DNA of 60,386 nucleotides from Anaerolineae bacterium UTCFX2 (GTDB lineage: Bacteria > Chloroflexota > Anaerolineae > Anaerolineales > UBA4823). A program made the position numbers and the translations under genes. The stretch covers positions 1 through 60,386 of the forward strand of contig MWTA01000074.1 of NCBI GenBank assembly GCA_002050125.1. Direction: 5' to 3'. Positions 32,427-41,343 of this stretch are shown here, one piece after another (position 1 is the stretch's first letter; each line of letters begins with the position of its first letter). The notes under the pieces were generated by a model. It saw nothing but the letters and a program-made list of their open reading frames with translations, searched no databases and was not told the DNA's origin.

Positions 32427-32894
32427 ATGAGCTTAAAGAAGGACGATCAAGAGTCTGCCAAGCGCGCCGCCGCGACCAAAAAGAAACCAGCGAGGTTCAC
32501 GGACGATGAACAAGCTGCGATGAAGGAGCGCGCCCAAGAGTTGAAGGCGGAAGCGGGTAAACTGGAAGGGGAAAAAGCGTTGCTTGCAAAGATTGCCGAG
32601 ATGCCCGAACCGGATCGCGCCATGGCTGAGCGGCTGCATGAAATTATCAAATCCAGCGTCCCAGCCCTCGCGCCGAAAACCTGGTACGGGATGCCCGCGT
32701 ATGCCAGGGACGGCAAGATCATCTGCTTCTTTCAAGGCGCGCAGAAGTTCAAAACAAGGTATGCAACGCTTGGCTTCAGCGACGCGGCAAACCTGGACGA
32801 AGGCGTCATGTGGCCGACCGCCTTTGCGCTGAAGGAGTTGACTGCCGTCGAAGAGGCGCGGATTGGCGCGCTCTTGAAAAAAGCGCTAAGTTGA
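32427..32894 (+). CDS. DUF1801 / YdhG-like protein
   Basis: The 155-residue protein begins with a charged Lys/Glu-rich helix (residues 1-55). Residues 60-150 contain [20 protein letters not shown] and a following [20 protein letters not shown], the pattern of DUF1801 (YdhG-like, structurally similar to frataxin). Members are linked to iron handling in Bacillus, but the role here is unknown. It is transcribed alone and converges on lysS with only 26 bases between stops. Confidence 0.75.
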   Translation: MSLKKDDQESAKRAAATKKKPARFTDDEQAAMKERAQELKAEAGKLEGEKALLAKIAEMPEPDRAMAERLHEIIKSSVPALAPKTWYGMPAYARDGKIICFFQGAQKFKTRYATLGFSDAANLDEGVMWPTAFALKELTAVEEARIGALLKKALS

Positions 32895-32920
32895 GGCGCG
32901 CGGCCCGACTTTAAATTAGT

Positions 32921-34441
32921 TCACTCTTCTTCTTTGCGCAGATGAGGGAACAGAATGACCTCGCGGATGTTCGGGCTGTTGGTGAACAACATCGCCAACC
33001 GGTCGACTCCCATCCCAAACCCCCCGCAGGGCGGCATGCCGTAGCGCATTGCCCGCAGATAATCCTCATCCATTGGGTGGCGCTCTTCGTCGTCCTGGGC
33101 GTAGTCGCGGCCCATCTCGACAAAGCGCGCTTCCTGGTCCAGCGGGTCGTTGAGTTCGGTGAAGGCGTTGCATAGCTCCATCCCCGCCAGGTAGCCCTCG
33201 AAGCGCTCGGTGATTTGCGGGTTTCCAGGCAGGCTCTTCGCCAGCGGAGAAATGTCGCGCGGATAGTTATAGACAAAGGTCGGTTGGATCAGGGTCGGCG
33301 CCAGGTAGTCTCCGAGCAGCCCGTCGATCAGTTTGCCGCGCGTGTCGTTCGGGTTGGGTTCCATACCTTTTGCCCGCATCGCAGACGCCAGGCTTTCGGC
33401 GGTCGGGTGTTGGTCGATGTCAATCCCGGTGACTTCCAGCAGCCCTTCGTTCAGTTCCATTCGCTGCCACGGCGCCCCCAGCCGAATAGTGTGGTCCAGG
33501 TATTGCAATTCGTGTTTCCCCAGCACCCGTTCGGCGGCAAACCGAATCATTTGCTCGGTGAGATCCATCACTTTCAGATAATCCGCGTACGCCCAGTAGA
33601 ATTCGAGTTGGGTGAACTCGGGGTTGTGGGTGCGGTCCACTCCTTCATTGCGGAAATCGCGCCCGATCTCATAGACCCCCTCGTAGCCGCCCACCAATAG
33701 CCGTTTGAGGTACAGTTCAAACGATATGCGCAAATAGAGGTCCTGTTTGAGTTGATTGTGATAGGTGACAAACGGACGGGCGGCTGCACCGCCGTAGATC
33801 GGCTGCAGCACCGGCGTCTCCACTTCCAGAAAGTCGTGCGAATCCAAAAATTCACGCAACGCCCGCACCAACGCCGCCCGCGTGCGAAAGATCCGCCGCA
33901 CCTCGGGGTTCACCGCTAGATCGGCATAGCGCTGCCGGTAGCGTAGTTCCGGCTCCGAAAGCGTTGCGTGCTGTACCACCTCGCCGTCCACGATCTCGTC
34001 TTTTGCGGCTGGCAACGGGGTGATCGATTTGGAAAGCAGTCGAAAATCCTGCACCTTTAGCGTAACTTCGCCGCTGCGCGTGCGGAACATCTCGCCCCGC
34101 GCCTGGACAAAATCTCCCAGGTCGAATTCTTTGTTGAACAGTTCCAGCTTCTCCTGACCCAGGTCGTTGGCGCGCAGAAAAATCTGGATCCGCCCCGATC
34201 CATCTTCGAGGTGCGCGAACGTGATTTTGCCCATCGGGCGCATCGAGCGCATCCGCCCGACCAGGGTCGCCTCCACCGGCGTCTCGCTGCCGGCGGCTTC
34301 CGCCTGCTCGAACTCTGCCAGGATTTGCGCGCTGGTGTGGGTGCGCTCTACCCGGTGCGGGTACGGTTCGATACCCTGCGCGCGCAATCGCGCCACTTTA
34401 TCCAGCCGGGTTTGTTCGATGTTCGTGTATTTTGCAGACAT
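32921..34441 (-). CDS. lysS: Lysyl-tRNA synthetase, class II
   Basis: The 506-residue protein has an N-terminal OB anticodon-binding domain ([20 protein letters not shown]) and a class IIb catalytic core: motif 2 [20 protein letters not shown] and motif 3 [20 protein letters not shown]. It charges tRNA-Lys in the cytoplasm. Length and domain order are normal. It lies downstream of greA on the same strand with a terminator between, so it may be transcribed separately or by read-through. Confidence 0.95.
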   Translation of the reverse strand: MSAKYTNIEQTRLDKVARLRAQGIEPYPHRVERTHTSAQILAEFEQAEAAGSETPVEATLVGRMRSMRPMGKITFAHLEDGSGRIQIFLRANDLGQEKLELFNKEFDLGDFVQARGEMFRTRSGEVTLKVQDFRLLSKSITPLPAAKDEIVDGEVVQHATLSEPELRYRQRYADLAVNPEVRRIFRTRAALVRALREFLDSHDFLEVETPVLQPIYGGAAARPFVTYHNQLKQDLYLRISFELYLKRLLVGGYEGVYEIGRDFRNEGVDRTHNPEFTQLEFYWAYADYLKVMDLTEQMIRFAAERVLGKHELQYLDHTIRLGAPWQRMELNEGLLEVTGIDIDQHPTAESLASAMRAKGMEPNPNDTRGKLIDGLLGDYLAPTLIQPTFVYNYPRDISPLAKSLPGNPQITERFEGYLAGMELCNAFTELNDPLDQEARFVEMGRDYAQDDEERHPMDEDYLRAMRYGMPPCGGFGMGVDRLAMLFTNSPNIREVILFPHLRKEEE

Positions 34442-34486
34442 TTCGTTTTTTCCTTCTAAAATCGCCGCGCAGCCGGCTGAAAAAGC

Positions 34487-34524
34487 AAAAGAAAAGCCCC
34501 GCGCGGGCGAAAAGTGCGCGGGGC
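34487..34524 (-). terminator. Intrinsic terminator after greA
   Basis: On the minus strand GCCCCGCGC (34524-34516) pairs with GCGCGGGGC (34504-34496), followed by TTTTCTTTT (34495-34487). It lies between greA and lysS, whose start is 46 bases further on. Confidence 0.82.
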
Positions 34525-34543
34525 GAAATCGTATGCCCCAGGT

Positions 34544-35005
34544 TTATTCTACCTTGATGATCCGGACGGTGAAGGACCCATCCGGGGCGTCCACTTTGAC
34601 CACGTCGCCAGCCCGGTGGTTCAGCAGCGCCCTACCCAGCGGCGATTCGTGTGAGATGCGCCCCTCGCGCGGGTTTGCCTCGGCGGGCCCGACAATCGTG
34701 TACAGCTCAGGTTCGCCGCCCTCTTCCTGAATGGTGACCTCGGCGGCTACCTGCACCACGTCCATTTTGATACTGGTATCAATGACGCGGGCATTTGCCA
34801 GCAGCGATTCCAACTCCTGGATGCGTCCTTCGACAAAAGCCTGTTCGTTTTTCGCCGCCTCGTATTCCGCATCCTCGATTAACTCGCCGCCTTCCATTGC
34901 CTCGTGCAGGCGCGCTGCAACCTCCTGGCGTTTGATGGTGCGCAGATATTCCAGTTCCTCTTGCAACTTCTCAAAACCCTGGCGGGTTAAGTATGAAGGA
35001 GGCAT
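34544..35005 (-). CDS. greA: Transcription elongation factor GreA
   Basis: The 153-residue protein has an N-terminal coiled coil (YLTRQGFEKLQEELEYLRTI, and EAMEGGELIEDAEYEAAKNE with the acidic DAEYE tip that enters the RNA polymerase channel) and the C-terminal FKBP-like domain ending YTIVGPAEANPREGRISHES. It stimulates RNA cleavage to rescue stalled polymerase. TTCTCCTT complement (AAGGAGAA) lies just upstream of the ATG. Length is normal. Confidence 0.94.
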   Translation of the reverse strand: MPPSYLTRQGFEKLQEELEYLRTIKRQEVAARLHEAMEGGELIEDAEYEAAKNEQAFVEGRIQELESLLANARVIDTSIKMDVVQVAAEVTIQEEGGEPELYTIVGPAEANPREGRISHESPLGRALLNHRAGDVVKVDAPDGSFTVRIIKVE

Positions 35006-35179
35006 TTCCTTCTCCTGGTTTGAACCAAAGGCAATAAAAAAGTCCTCCCTTCGAGGGGTCTGCTTTCAATTGCCCTTATAAATGAAAAGAATGCGGAATG
35101 CTTGAAAACCCAATCACCCGCAGCCAAAGTGCCCCAATTCTAGCATGATTTCTACCTGAGCGCAAGTTCGCGCGAAATA

Positions 35180-35986
35180 TTATTGCGCCCTCCGGCGCAG
35201 CCGCGCATCGTCAGCGGGCGGTTCCCAGAGCAAGATCCCGCCATTTGACTCGAGATATTCGTTCAACTCTTTCCGCACGGCTGTCAAATCCAGCCAAAAC
35301 GTGCTGATCTGTGATTGGTGCGCCGCGATCCCCGCGCACCAGGCTTCAAAACCGGCGCGGCTGATCGGATAGCGCCGGCTCCGCCAACCGTCCTGTTGCA
35401 GCTTTTCGATCTCCCCCGGTTCTCTGAAGACGTAGGGGAAATCCAGGTAGTAAAGCAGCGCCTGGCGGGCTGCTTCGGCGGCGGCGCGCGTCAAGCGATG
35501 ATCGACGTGTCCGCCAATCGCCAGCGGGCAGACCACCTGCGCCTCGGCAGGGATCGCGCGACTCAGCTTTTGGCTGAGCCGCTTCACCAGCCCGGCTTCC
35601 AGCGGGTGGATCGGTCCAAACAACTCTGCCTGAGAAGTATAAAGAAAGTCCCCGCTGTCAGGCGCCGCTTGCTTCGTTGGACGGCTCAGGTAATCCCCGC
35701 CGGCGCGGCGGTAGATGCAGTCCGGGACTGACAGACGCCGAAATTTCGCCCCAACCCGCTTGCACGCCCGCCGGTCTTCCAGACGGCGCTGCGCCACAGC
35801 CTCCGCCCCGGTCTCCCACCGGGCGTGGTGTTCTGCGGCGAACGTCGAGAGCGCTCCCGCCGGCGGCGACCCGGCGCAGACGGTCCAGATTTCGACCGAA
35901 TGCCCCTGCGCAGCCTGTTCCCAAATCAACCCGCCGCAAGAATAAACCGCGTCGTCGAAGTGTGGTGAAAGATAAATCCAGCGCAC
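35180..35986 (-). CDS. PIG-L (LmbE-like) deacetylase family protein
   Basis: The 268-residue protein starts at a GTG with no Shine-Dalgarno, consistent with a very short leader. SPHFDDAVYSCGGLIW is the PHxDD zinc motif near the N-terminus, and GGHVDHRLTRAAAE supplies the second His ligand. PIG-L enzymes remove N-acetyl groups from GlcNAc-linked substrates such as mycothiol or bacillithiol precursors, or antibiotics. The substrate here is unknown, and no thiol-biosynthesis gene lies nearby. Confidence 0.83.
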   Translation of the reverse strand: MRWIYLSPHFDDAVYSCGGLIWEQAAQGHSVEIWTVCAGSPPAGALSTFAAEHHARWETGAEAVAQRRLEDRRACKRVGAKFRRLSVPDCIYRRAGGDYLSRPTKQAAPDSGDFLYTSQAELFGPIHPLEAGLVKRLSQKLSRAIPAEAQVVCPLAIGGHVDHRLTRAAAEAARQALLYYLDFPYVFREPGEIEKLQQDGWRSRRYPISRAGFEAWCAGIAAHQSQISTFWLDLTAVRKELNEYLESNGGILLWEPPADDARLRRRAQ

Positions 35987-36027
35987 GCATTATTTTTACC
36001 ATAATATCCCCCCGGTTGAAAACTTCC

Positions 36028-36056
36028 TTGCCACACCTCCAGCCTGGTGTTATCAT
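36028..36056 (+). promoter_or_regulatory. Promoter of Thr/Pro-rich secreted protein gene
   Basis: TTGCCA (36028-36033), 17 bases, TATCAT (36051-36056). The expected start at about 36063 leaves a leader of about 15 nt before the ATG at 36078. Confidence 0.7.
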
Positions 36057-36077
36057 CGTAATTCGAAACGAGCAATC

Positions 36078-36548
36078 ATGATGCACAGGGAGCAGCGCTT
36101 ACGTCTTCGGGTTCTTTTAAGTTTACTCATCCTCGCGACGGTTCCCTGTTATTGCAGCGGGCTGATCCTGGTCAACCTTTCCGATCGCATCGGCGCGCTA
36201 CCCACGCCCACAGCCAGTCCCTCGCCAACCGAAACGCCGTCGCCCTCCGCGCCCCCCAGCCCTTCCTGGACGCCGCCGATCCTCCCCAGCGTGACTCCGC
36301 TGACGCCCACTGCCTCCCCCTCGTTGACTCCGACCCCCTTCTTTACCTGGACGCCCTCCAACACGCCTCCGCCGACGCTCACTTTTACACCGCGACCTAC
36401 CGATACCCCGCTGCCTACCAATACTCCGCCGCCGACCAATACTCCACCCCCTCCGGTTACGCCCTCCTTCACGCCTCCGCCCCCCAGCGATACGCCGGTC
36501 ACGCCCGAAGTCACTCCCACCGATACGCTAGAGCCAACGCCTGGCTAA
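36078..36548 (+). CDS. Secreted or anchored Thr/Pro-rich low-complexity protein (156 aa)
   Basis: A short N-terminal hydrophobic segment (LRVLLSLLILATVPCYCSGL) is followed to the end by PT/PS repeats with TPTASPSPTETPSP and NTPPPTNTPPPP. Such stretches act as flexible, often glycosylated stalks between a membrane anchor and an outer domain; here no outer domain follows, so the protein is essentially a stalk or a truncated surface protein. The DNA in this part is repetitive and C-rich, which also gives long false frames on both strands. The function is unknown. Confidence 0.6.
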   Translation: MMHREQRLRLRVLLSLLILATVPCYCSGLILVNLSDRIGALPTPTASPSPTETPSPSAPPSPSWTPPILPSVTPLTPTASPSLTPTPFFTWTPSNTPPPTLTFTPRPTDTPLPTNTPPPTNTPPPPVTPSFTPPPPSDTPVTPEVTPTDTLEPTPG

Positions 36549-36679
36549 ACCCCCGAGGAAGCCCCAACGCCTGATCTCTAAGACAACCCTTAAAGCCGCC
36601 GGGAATGTGCGCCTCGGGTCAGCGCAGTTCCCAATCTGGGCTATAATCAATGCACCCCATCCAGAATGCATGGAGGACA

Positions 36680-37738
36680 ATGACAGACCTGCTCCCCTTT
36701 TTGACCCAATTGATTTCTGCACCCGGTCTTTCGGGATATGAATCGCCTGTGCGTGACCTGATAGAACAGGCATGGCGCCCGCTCACCGACGAGATGCACT
36801 TCAGCCGGTTGGGCAGCCTGCATGCCTTGCGGCGCGGCGCAGGTCCAGCGCCGCGCCCATCGCTGTTAATCGCCGCCCACATGGACGCGATTGGCTTTAT
36901 GGTAACCGGCGTCGTGGATGAATTCTTGCGCCTCACCGAAATCGGCGGGTTGGACCCGCGCGTGCTGCCCGGTCAACCGGTCACCGTTCACGGACGCCGC
37001 AACCTTCCAGGGGTGATCGTGCTGCCGCCAGCCCATCTCCTGCCCGAGCAAGCCGGCGACGAGCCACCCCGCCTGGAGCATTTGCTCGTGGATGTCGGGT
37101 TGCTCCCGCGCCAGGTCGAGCGGCTTGTGCGCGTGGGCGATCTGGTTTCGTTCTCTCAGCCGTCCCTCCAGTTTGGCGATGAATACCTTGCCGGTCACTC
37201 ACTCGATAATCGCGCTTCCATCGCCGCCCTCACGGTGAGCTTGCAGGAACTGCACAACAGCCAGGTCGAGTGGGACGTATGGGCTGTCGCCACGGTGCAG
37301 GAAGAAGAAACCCTGGGGGGCGCGCTCACTTCCTCCTTCCAGCTCCGCCCGTCGCTGGCGGTGGTGCTGGATGTGACCTTTGGCGACGGTCCCGGCAGCC
37401 CCGCCCACCTGACATTCCCGCTTGGCAAGGGTCCAACCTTAGCCTGGGGACCGAATATTCACCCTGGACTTTTCAACACGTTCAAAGACCTGGCTGACCG
37501 GCTCGAAATCCCTTACAAGCTCGAACCGATCCCTGCGCGTTCAGGCACGGATGCGGTAGCCATCCAGACCGTTGCCGAGGGCATCCCTACCATGCTGGTC
37601 GAGATCCCGCTGCGCTACATGCACACCCCGGTGGAAGTCGTTTCTTTGAAAGACGTCCAGCGCGCCGGTCGCCTGATCGCCGAGTTTGCCGCCAGGCTGG
37701 ATGACGCCTACCTCGACCAGTTGGGCTGGGAGGATTGA
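36680..37738 (+). CDS. M42 family metallo-aminopeptidase (first of three)
   Basis: The ATG at 36680 follows GGAGG by 4 bases; a TATAAT at 36642-36647 gives a start of transcription near 36654. M42 (FrvX/TET-like) metal-ligand motifs are present: AAHMDAIGFMV, GHSLDNRASIAAL, TVQEEETLGGAL, LDVTFGDG and a final IPLRYMHTPVEVV. The enzyme should be a cytoplasmic, dinuclear-zinc or cobalt aminopeptidase that assembles into dodecamers and trims peptides. The SLDNR and E-E-E spacing differs from the two downstream copies (ALDDR), so it is the most divergent of the three. Confidence 0.88.
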   Translation: MTDLLPFLTQLISAPGLSGYESPVRDLIEQAWRPLTDEMHFSRLGSLHALRRGAGPAPRPSLLIAAHMDAIGFMVTGVVDEFLRLTEIGGLDPRVLPGQPVTVHGRRNLPGVIVLPPAHLLPEQAGDEPPRLEHLLVDVGLLPRQVERLVRVGDLVSFSQPSLQFGDEYLAGHSLDNRASIAALTVSLQELHNSQVEWDVWAVATVQEEETLGGALTSSFQLRPSLAVVLDVTFGDGPGSPAHLTFPLGKGPTLAWGPNIHPGLFNTFKDLADRLEIPYKLEPIPARSGTDAVAIQTVAEGIPTMLVEIPLRYMHTPVEVVSLKDVQRAGRLIAEFAARLDDAYLDQLGWED

Positions 37739-37774
37739 GGGTGAGAACCGCGCTATTTGCGTTTTACGGAGATA

Positions 37775-38905
37775 ATGGATCTGATGATGGCGCCCAGGCG
37801 AACTCAAAAAGCTAACCTTCCTAGCAGCCCCAAAGTGGGGGCTCCTCAATTGCGCTTGCTGGAGCGGCTGTGCTGCGCCCGGGGGGTATCCGGCAATGAA
37901 GGCGAGGTGCGCCAGATCGTGCTGGAGCAGATCCGTCCCAGCGCCGATACACTCAAGGTGGATGCCCTGGGGAATGTGCTGGCGGTGCGTCACGGCAGCG
38001 CCCCGCAGCGTTTGCGCGTCATGATCGCAGCCCATATGGACGAAGTTGGGATGATGATCACCAGCGATGAAGGCGACGGCATCTTTCGTTTCGCCGCGGT
38101 GGGGGGCTTGAACCCGCGTTACCTGCCGGGGAAATCGGTCTGGGTGGGCAGCGCGCGCCTGCCGGGCGTGATTGGGATGAAGCCGATCCACCTGACCACC
38201 GCCGAAGAGCGCCAGCGCTTCGTTTCGATGGACGATTTGCGCATCGACGTCGGCTTCGAAAATCGCAAAAAGGTCAGCCCGGGCGATTGGGCTACCTTTG
38301 GGACCGGGTTCGCCCGCCTGGGGGAATCGATTTGCGCCAAGGCGCTGGACGACCGCATCGGCGTCGCCAGCCTGATCGAACTCTTCCGCAACGCGCCCCC
38401 AAACATCGAGCTTCTGGCAGCCTTCACCGTTCAGGAGGAAGTCGGTCTGCGCGGCGCGCAGGTTGCCGCCTATGCGCTCGATCCGCACCTTGCGATTGCG
38501 CTGGACTGCACCCCCGCCCACGACCTGCCCGCCTATGAGGCGCACGGTTTCAAGCCGATCGACGCTGAAAACCTGCACTACAACACGCGCCTGGGGGGCG
38601 GTCCAGCGATCTACATAGCCGACCGCGCAACCATCTCCGATCCGCGCCTGATCCGTCACCTGACCTCCACCGGCGACGAGTTGAACATCCCGTACCAGCT
38701 TCGTCAGCCGGGCGGCGGCGGGACGGACGCGGGGGCGATCCACAAACAGCGCGCCGGCATTCCGAGCATTTCTGTGTCCGTACCGGGTCGTTATCCGCAC
38801 ACGGGGCTGATGATCGCCCGCATCGCCGATTGGAAAAACACCCTGGCGCTCATTTATCACTCGTTGCTTCGCCTGCCTCCTGATCTGTTGGCGCACGAGC
38901 GCTGA
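37775..38905 (+). CDS. M42 family metallo-aminopeptidase (second of three)
   Basis: The ATG at 37775 is chosen because GGAG lies 3-4 bases upstream; a TTG at 37757 and an ATG at 37784 are alternatives. Motifs: AAHMDEVGMMI, KALDDRIGVASL, TVQEEVGLRGAQ, ALDCTPAHD and VPGRYPHTGLM. The N-terminal 25 residues are an Arg/Lys-rich extension not shared with its neighbours. It lies 36 bases after the first M42 gene and is likely in the same operon. Subunits of different M42 proteins can form mixed TET assemblies, so hetero-oligomers are possible. Confidence 0.88.
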   Translation: MDLMMAPRRTQKANLPSSPKVGAPQLRLLERLCCARGVSGNEGEVRQIVLEQIRPSADTLKVDALGNVLAVRHGSAPQRLRVMIAAHMDEVGMMITSDEGDGIFRFAAVGGLNPRYLPGKSVWVGSARLPGVIGMKPIHLTTAEERQRFVSMDDLRIDVGFENRKKVSPGDWATFGTGFARLGESICAKALDDRIGVASLIELFRNAPPNIELLAAFTVQEEVGLRGAQVAAYALDPHLAIALDCTPAHDLPAYEAHGFKPIDAENLHYNTRLGGGPAIYIADRATISDPRLIRHLTSTGDELNIPYQLRQPGGGGTDAGAIHKQRAGIPSISVSVPGRYPHTGLMIARIADWKNTLALIYHSLLRLPPDLLAHER

Positions 38906-38965
38906 CCTAGCGGGCTGGCAGTTGACGCAGCAGATCCGTTGAAAGTAACCGAGGTTGCTGTATTT

Positions 38966-39976
38966 ATGAAATCCCTGCTAAAAAAACTTTCGGAAACCCC
39001 CGCACCTCCCGGGTATGAAACCGCGGTGAGGGCAATCATCAAAGAGGAAATCCTGCCGTTTGTGGACGAGATCCAGGTCGATAATCTGGGCAACCTGATC
39101 GCCCGCAAAGGAACGCGCGCCCCGAACGGCTTGCGGATCATGCTGGCAGCGCATATGGATGAGATTGGGCTGATCGTCACCCACGTCGACGAGCAGGGTT
39201 TTGCGCGCTTTTCGTCCCTGGGCGGGCTCGCGCGCGCCAGCGTTCGCGGCGCGCGGGTGCAGTTCTTGAACGGCGCATTTGGCGTGATCGGCTTCGAGCA
39301 CAGTTCCGACGCCGGGCGGCTTCCGCCTTTCGAGCAGATGTTCATCGATCTGGGCGCGGCAAGCCGGGCTGAATGTCCGGTGCGCGTGGGCGATCTGGCA
39401 GTCTTCGAGCGCGGCTTGATCGAAATCGGCAGCCGCCTGGTTGGCAAGGCGCTCGACGACCGGGTCGGGGTCGCCTTGCTGATCGAATTGCTGCGCCAAT
39501 TGACCGCCCAGGCGGTGCGTTCGCCGCATGAGCTGTACTTTGTCTTTAGCGCTCAGGAAGAGATCGGTTCGCGCGGCGCGGCAGTGGCAGCCTATCAGAT
39601 CGAGCCAGATCTGGGTTTGGCAATCGATCTCACCGCCAGCGGAGGCACGCCAAAGGGGCTCAAGATGGCGGTCGAACTGGGCTGCGGTCCGGCGATTAAA
39701 GTGCGCGATCAGCTCACCATCGCCGACCCGCGCCTGGTGAGCTGGGCGGTTGACGTTGCGCAGCACGCCGGGCTGCCTTATCAGCTCGAGATCCTCGAAC
39801 GAGGATCGACCGACGCACGCGCGATCCAGCTTGCCCGCTCCGGCGTACCGGTCAGCGGGATATCGATCCCGGCGCGCTACGTGCATTCCCCTTCGGAAAT
39901 GGTGGACGCCGCGGACCTCCAAAACGCCCTGCTCCTGCTGCTTGCCATGCTGAGCCAGCCTTTGGATCTCCATTGA
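38966..39976 (+). CDS. M42 family metallo-aminopeptidase (third of three)
   Basis: The ATG at 38966 is preferred on alignment with the other copies; GAGG lies 11 bases upstream, which is far, and a TTG at 38939 is possible. Motifs: AAHMDEIGLIV, KALDDRVGVALL, SAQEEIGSRGAA, AIDLTASGGTPKG and IPARYVHSPSEMV. All expected metal ligands and the catalytic Glu are present, so this is a complete enzyme. Its stop shares one base with the next start (TGATG), coupling it to a solute-binding protein, which suggests that the operon joins peptide hydrolysis and uptake. Confidence 0.88.
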   Translation: MKSLLKKLSETPAPPGYETAVRAIIKEEILPFVDEIQVDNLGNLIARKGTRAPNGLRIMLAAHMDEIGLIVTHVDEQGFARFSSLGGLARASVRGARVQFLNGAFGVIGFEHSSDAGRLPPFEQMFIDLGAASRAECPVRVGDLAVFERGLIEIGSRLVGKALDDRVGVALLIELLRQLTAQAVRSPHELYFVFSAQEEIGSRGAAVAAYQIEPDLGLAIDLTASGGTPKGLKMAVELGCGPAIKVRDQLTIADPRLVSWAVDVAQHAGLPYQLEILERGSTDARAIQLARSGVPVSGISIPARYVHSPSEMVDAADLQNALLLLLAMLSQPLDLH

Positions 39977-41289
39977 TGAGACCTGGTTCGATGAAGCCCG
40001 GTTCGATCGTTTGCCTGCTCCTGCTATCCGTTCTGTGTTTGCTGCCGGCTTGCAGCGGTTTGCCGCTGACAGCCCCTACCCCGGCTGCGAGCGCGACCCT
40101 CGCCCCGGCGCCCCTGCCGACGGTTGCAAAAACTTTAGAACTGCCCACGCCCACCGCGCCGGGACCGCTTCATTTGCGGGTTTGGCTGCCTCCCTTCATG
40201 GCTTTCAGCGGCGACGACCCCGCCGGCAGCCGGCTGCGCAGCAGGCTCGAGGAATTTCAATCCCGCAACCCCAATGTCATCATCGAAACGCGCACCAAGA
40301 GCGAAACTGGTCCTGGCGGCTTGTTCGATTCGCTCGTCACCGCCAGCGCGGCCGCCCCGGCGGCATTGCCGGATTTGATTGCCCTGCCGCGCGATGTGCT
40401 GGAAGCCGCGGCGCTCAAAGGGCTTTTACTGCCTTATGATAGTTTAACTGCCTCTTTGGACGACCCGGATTGGTATCCCTTCGCGCGCGAACTGGCTTAT
40501 ATCCAGGACGACATTTACGGGCTCCCCTTCGCCGGCGATGCCATGGTTCAGGTCTACCATATCGAGCAAATCACTGAGCCGCTTCAGAGCTGGTCATCGG
40601 TCATCGAGGTTGGCGAGACTTTGCTTTTTCCGGCGGCATCGGAACAGCCATTTTTCACCCTGTTGCAATACCAAGCAAACGGCGGCGTTGTCCAGGACGA
40701 GCAGGGACGCCCGGCTTTGAGTTCGACTGAGTTGGCTGAAGTGCTCGCTTTCTACCAAAACGCCGTCCAGGCAGGCGTGATGCCTGAAATAACACTGACG
40801 CAGCTACAAACCGATGCACAAGCTTGGGACGCCTTCACCCAAACACACGCCGCCCAGATCGTCACCTGGACTTCCAGCTATCTTGACCGCCAATCGCCGG
40901 AAATCAGCCTCGCAGCCGTCGCGACGCCCCACGGAGACGCCTATACCCTCGCTTCGGGTTGGGTTTGGGCGCTCGTCGGGCGGGATGAACAAAAGCGCCG
41001 CCTGGCTGTGGATCTGGCTGAGTTTCTCACCGACAGCCAGTACTTAGCGGGTTGGTCGATGGCTGCCGGTTACCTGCCCGCCCGTCCCAGCGCCCTCGCC
41101 GGCTGGTCCCCCGAAGCGCGCCCGCCGATGCTGAGCGAGATTGCCAATTCAGCTCACCTGTTGCCCCCGACAGATGTGCGCGCCAGCCTGCAGGCGCCGC
41201 TCGGTCAAGCTACAATTGCAGTATTAAAGGGTCAGTCCGATCCTATCACCGCCGCGCAAGCCGCCGTGACGAGTCTTACAGCCCCATGA
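39976..41289 (+). CDS. ABC-type extracellular solute-binding lipoprotein (orphan)
   Basis: The start at 39976 overlaps the previous stop by one base; a TTG at 39973 is adjacent. A signal with lipobox LLPACSG precedes a short Pro/Ala/Thr linker, then a family 1 solute-binding fold: LHLRVWLPPFMAF, a Glu-rich RLEEFQSRNPNVIIET, and later QANGGVVQDEQGR. This type usually binds sugars or oligosaccharides for an ABC importer. No permease or ATPase gene is next to it. The gene is followed by a separate promoter. Confidence 0.8.
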   Translation: MRPGSMKPGSIVCLLLLSVLCLLPACSGLPLTAPTPAASATLAPAPLPTVAKTLELPTPTAPGPLHLRVWLPPFMAFSGDDPAGSRLRSRLEEFQSRNPNVIIETRTKSETGPGGLFDSLVTASAAAPAALPDLIALPRDVLEAAALKGLLLPYDSLTASLDDPDWYPFARELAYIQDDIYGLPFAGDAMVQVYHIEQITEPLQSWSSVIEVGETLLFPAASEQPFFTLLQYQANGGVVQDEQGRPALSSTELAEVLAFYQNAVQAGVMPEITLTQLQTDAQAWDAFTQTHAAQIVTWTSSYLDRQSPEISLAAVATPHGDAYTLASGWVWALVGRDEQKRRLAVDLAEFLTDSQYLAGWSMAAGYLPARPSALAGWSPEARPPMLSEIANSAHLLPPTDVRASLQAPLGQATIAVLKGQSDPITAAQAAVTSLTAP

Positions 41290-41306
41290 CTTAACCCGTC
41301 CTTAAG

Positions 41307-41336
41307 TTGACGATTATCGGGCGCAAATGTTATGAT
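41307..41336 (+). promoter_or_regulatory. Promoter giving a leaderless transcript for the M23 peptidase
   Basis: TTGACG (41307-41312), 18 bases, TATGAT (41331-41336). The GTG start codon is at 41344, 7 bases after the -10, where transcription itself should begin; no Shine-Dalgarno fits. Confidence 0.75.
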
Positions 41337-41343
41337 CTAAAAC

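Noticed and set aside
36190-36540. Regularly repeated C-rich sequence that looks like a tandem or CRISPR-like repeat
   Set aside because: The repeats are irregular codons for Thr and Pro in a coding frame; there is no constant repeat-spacer pattern.
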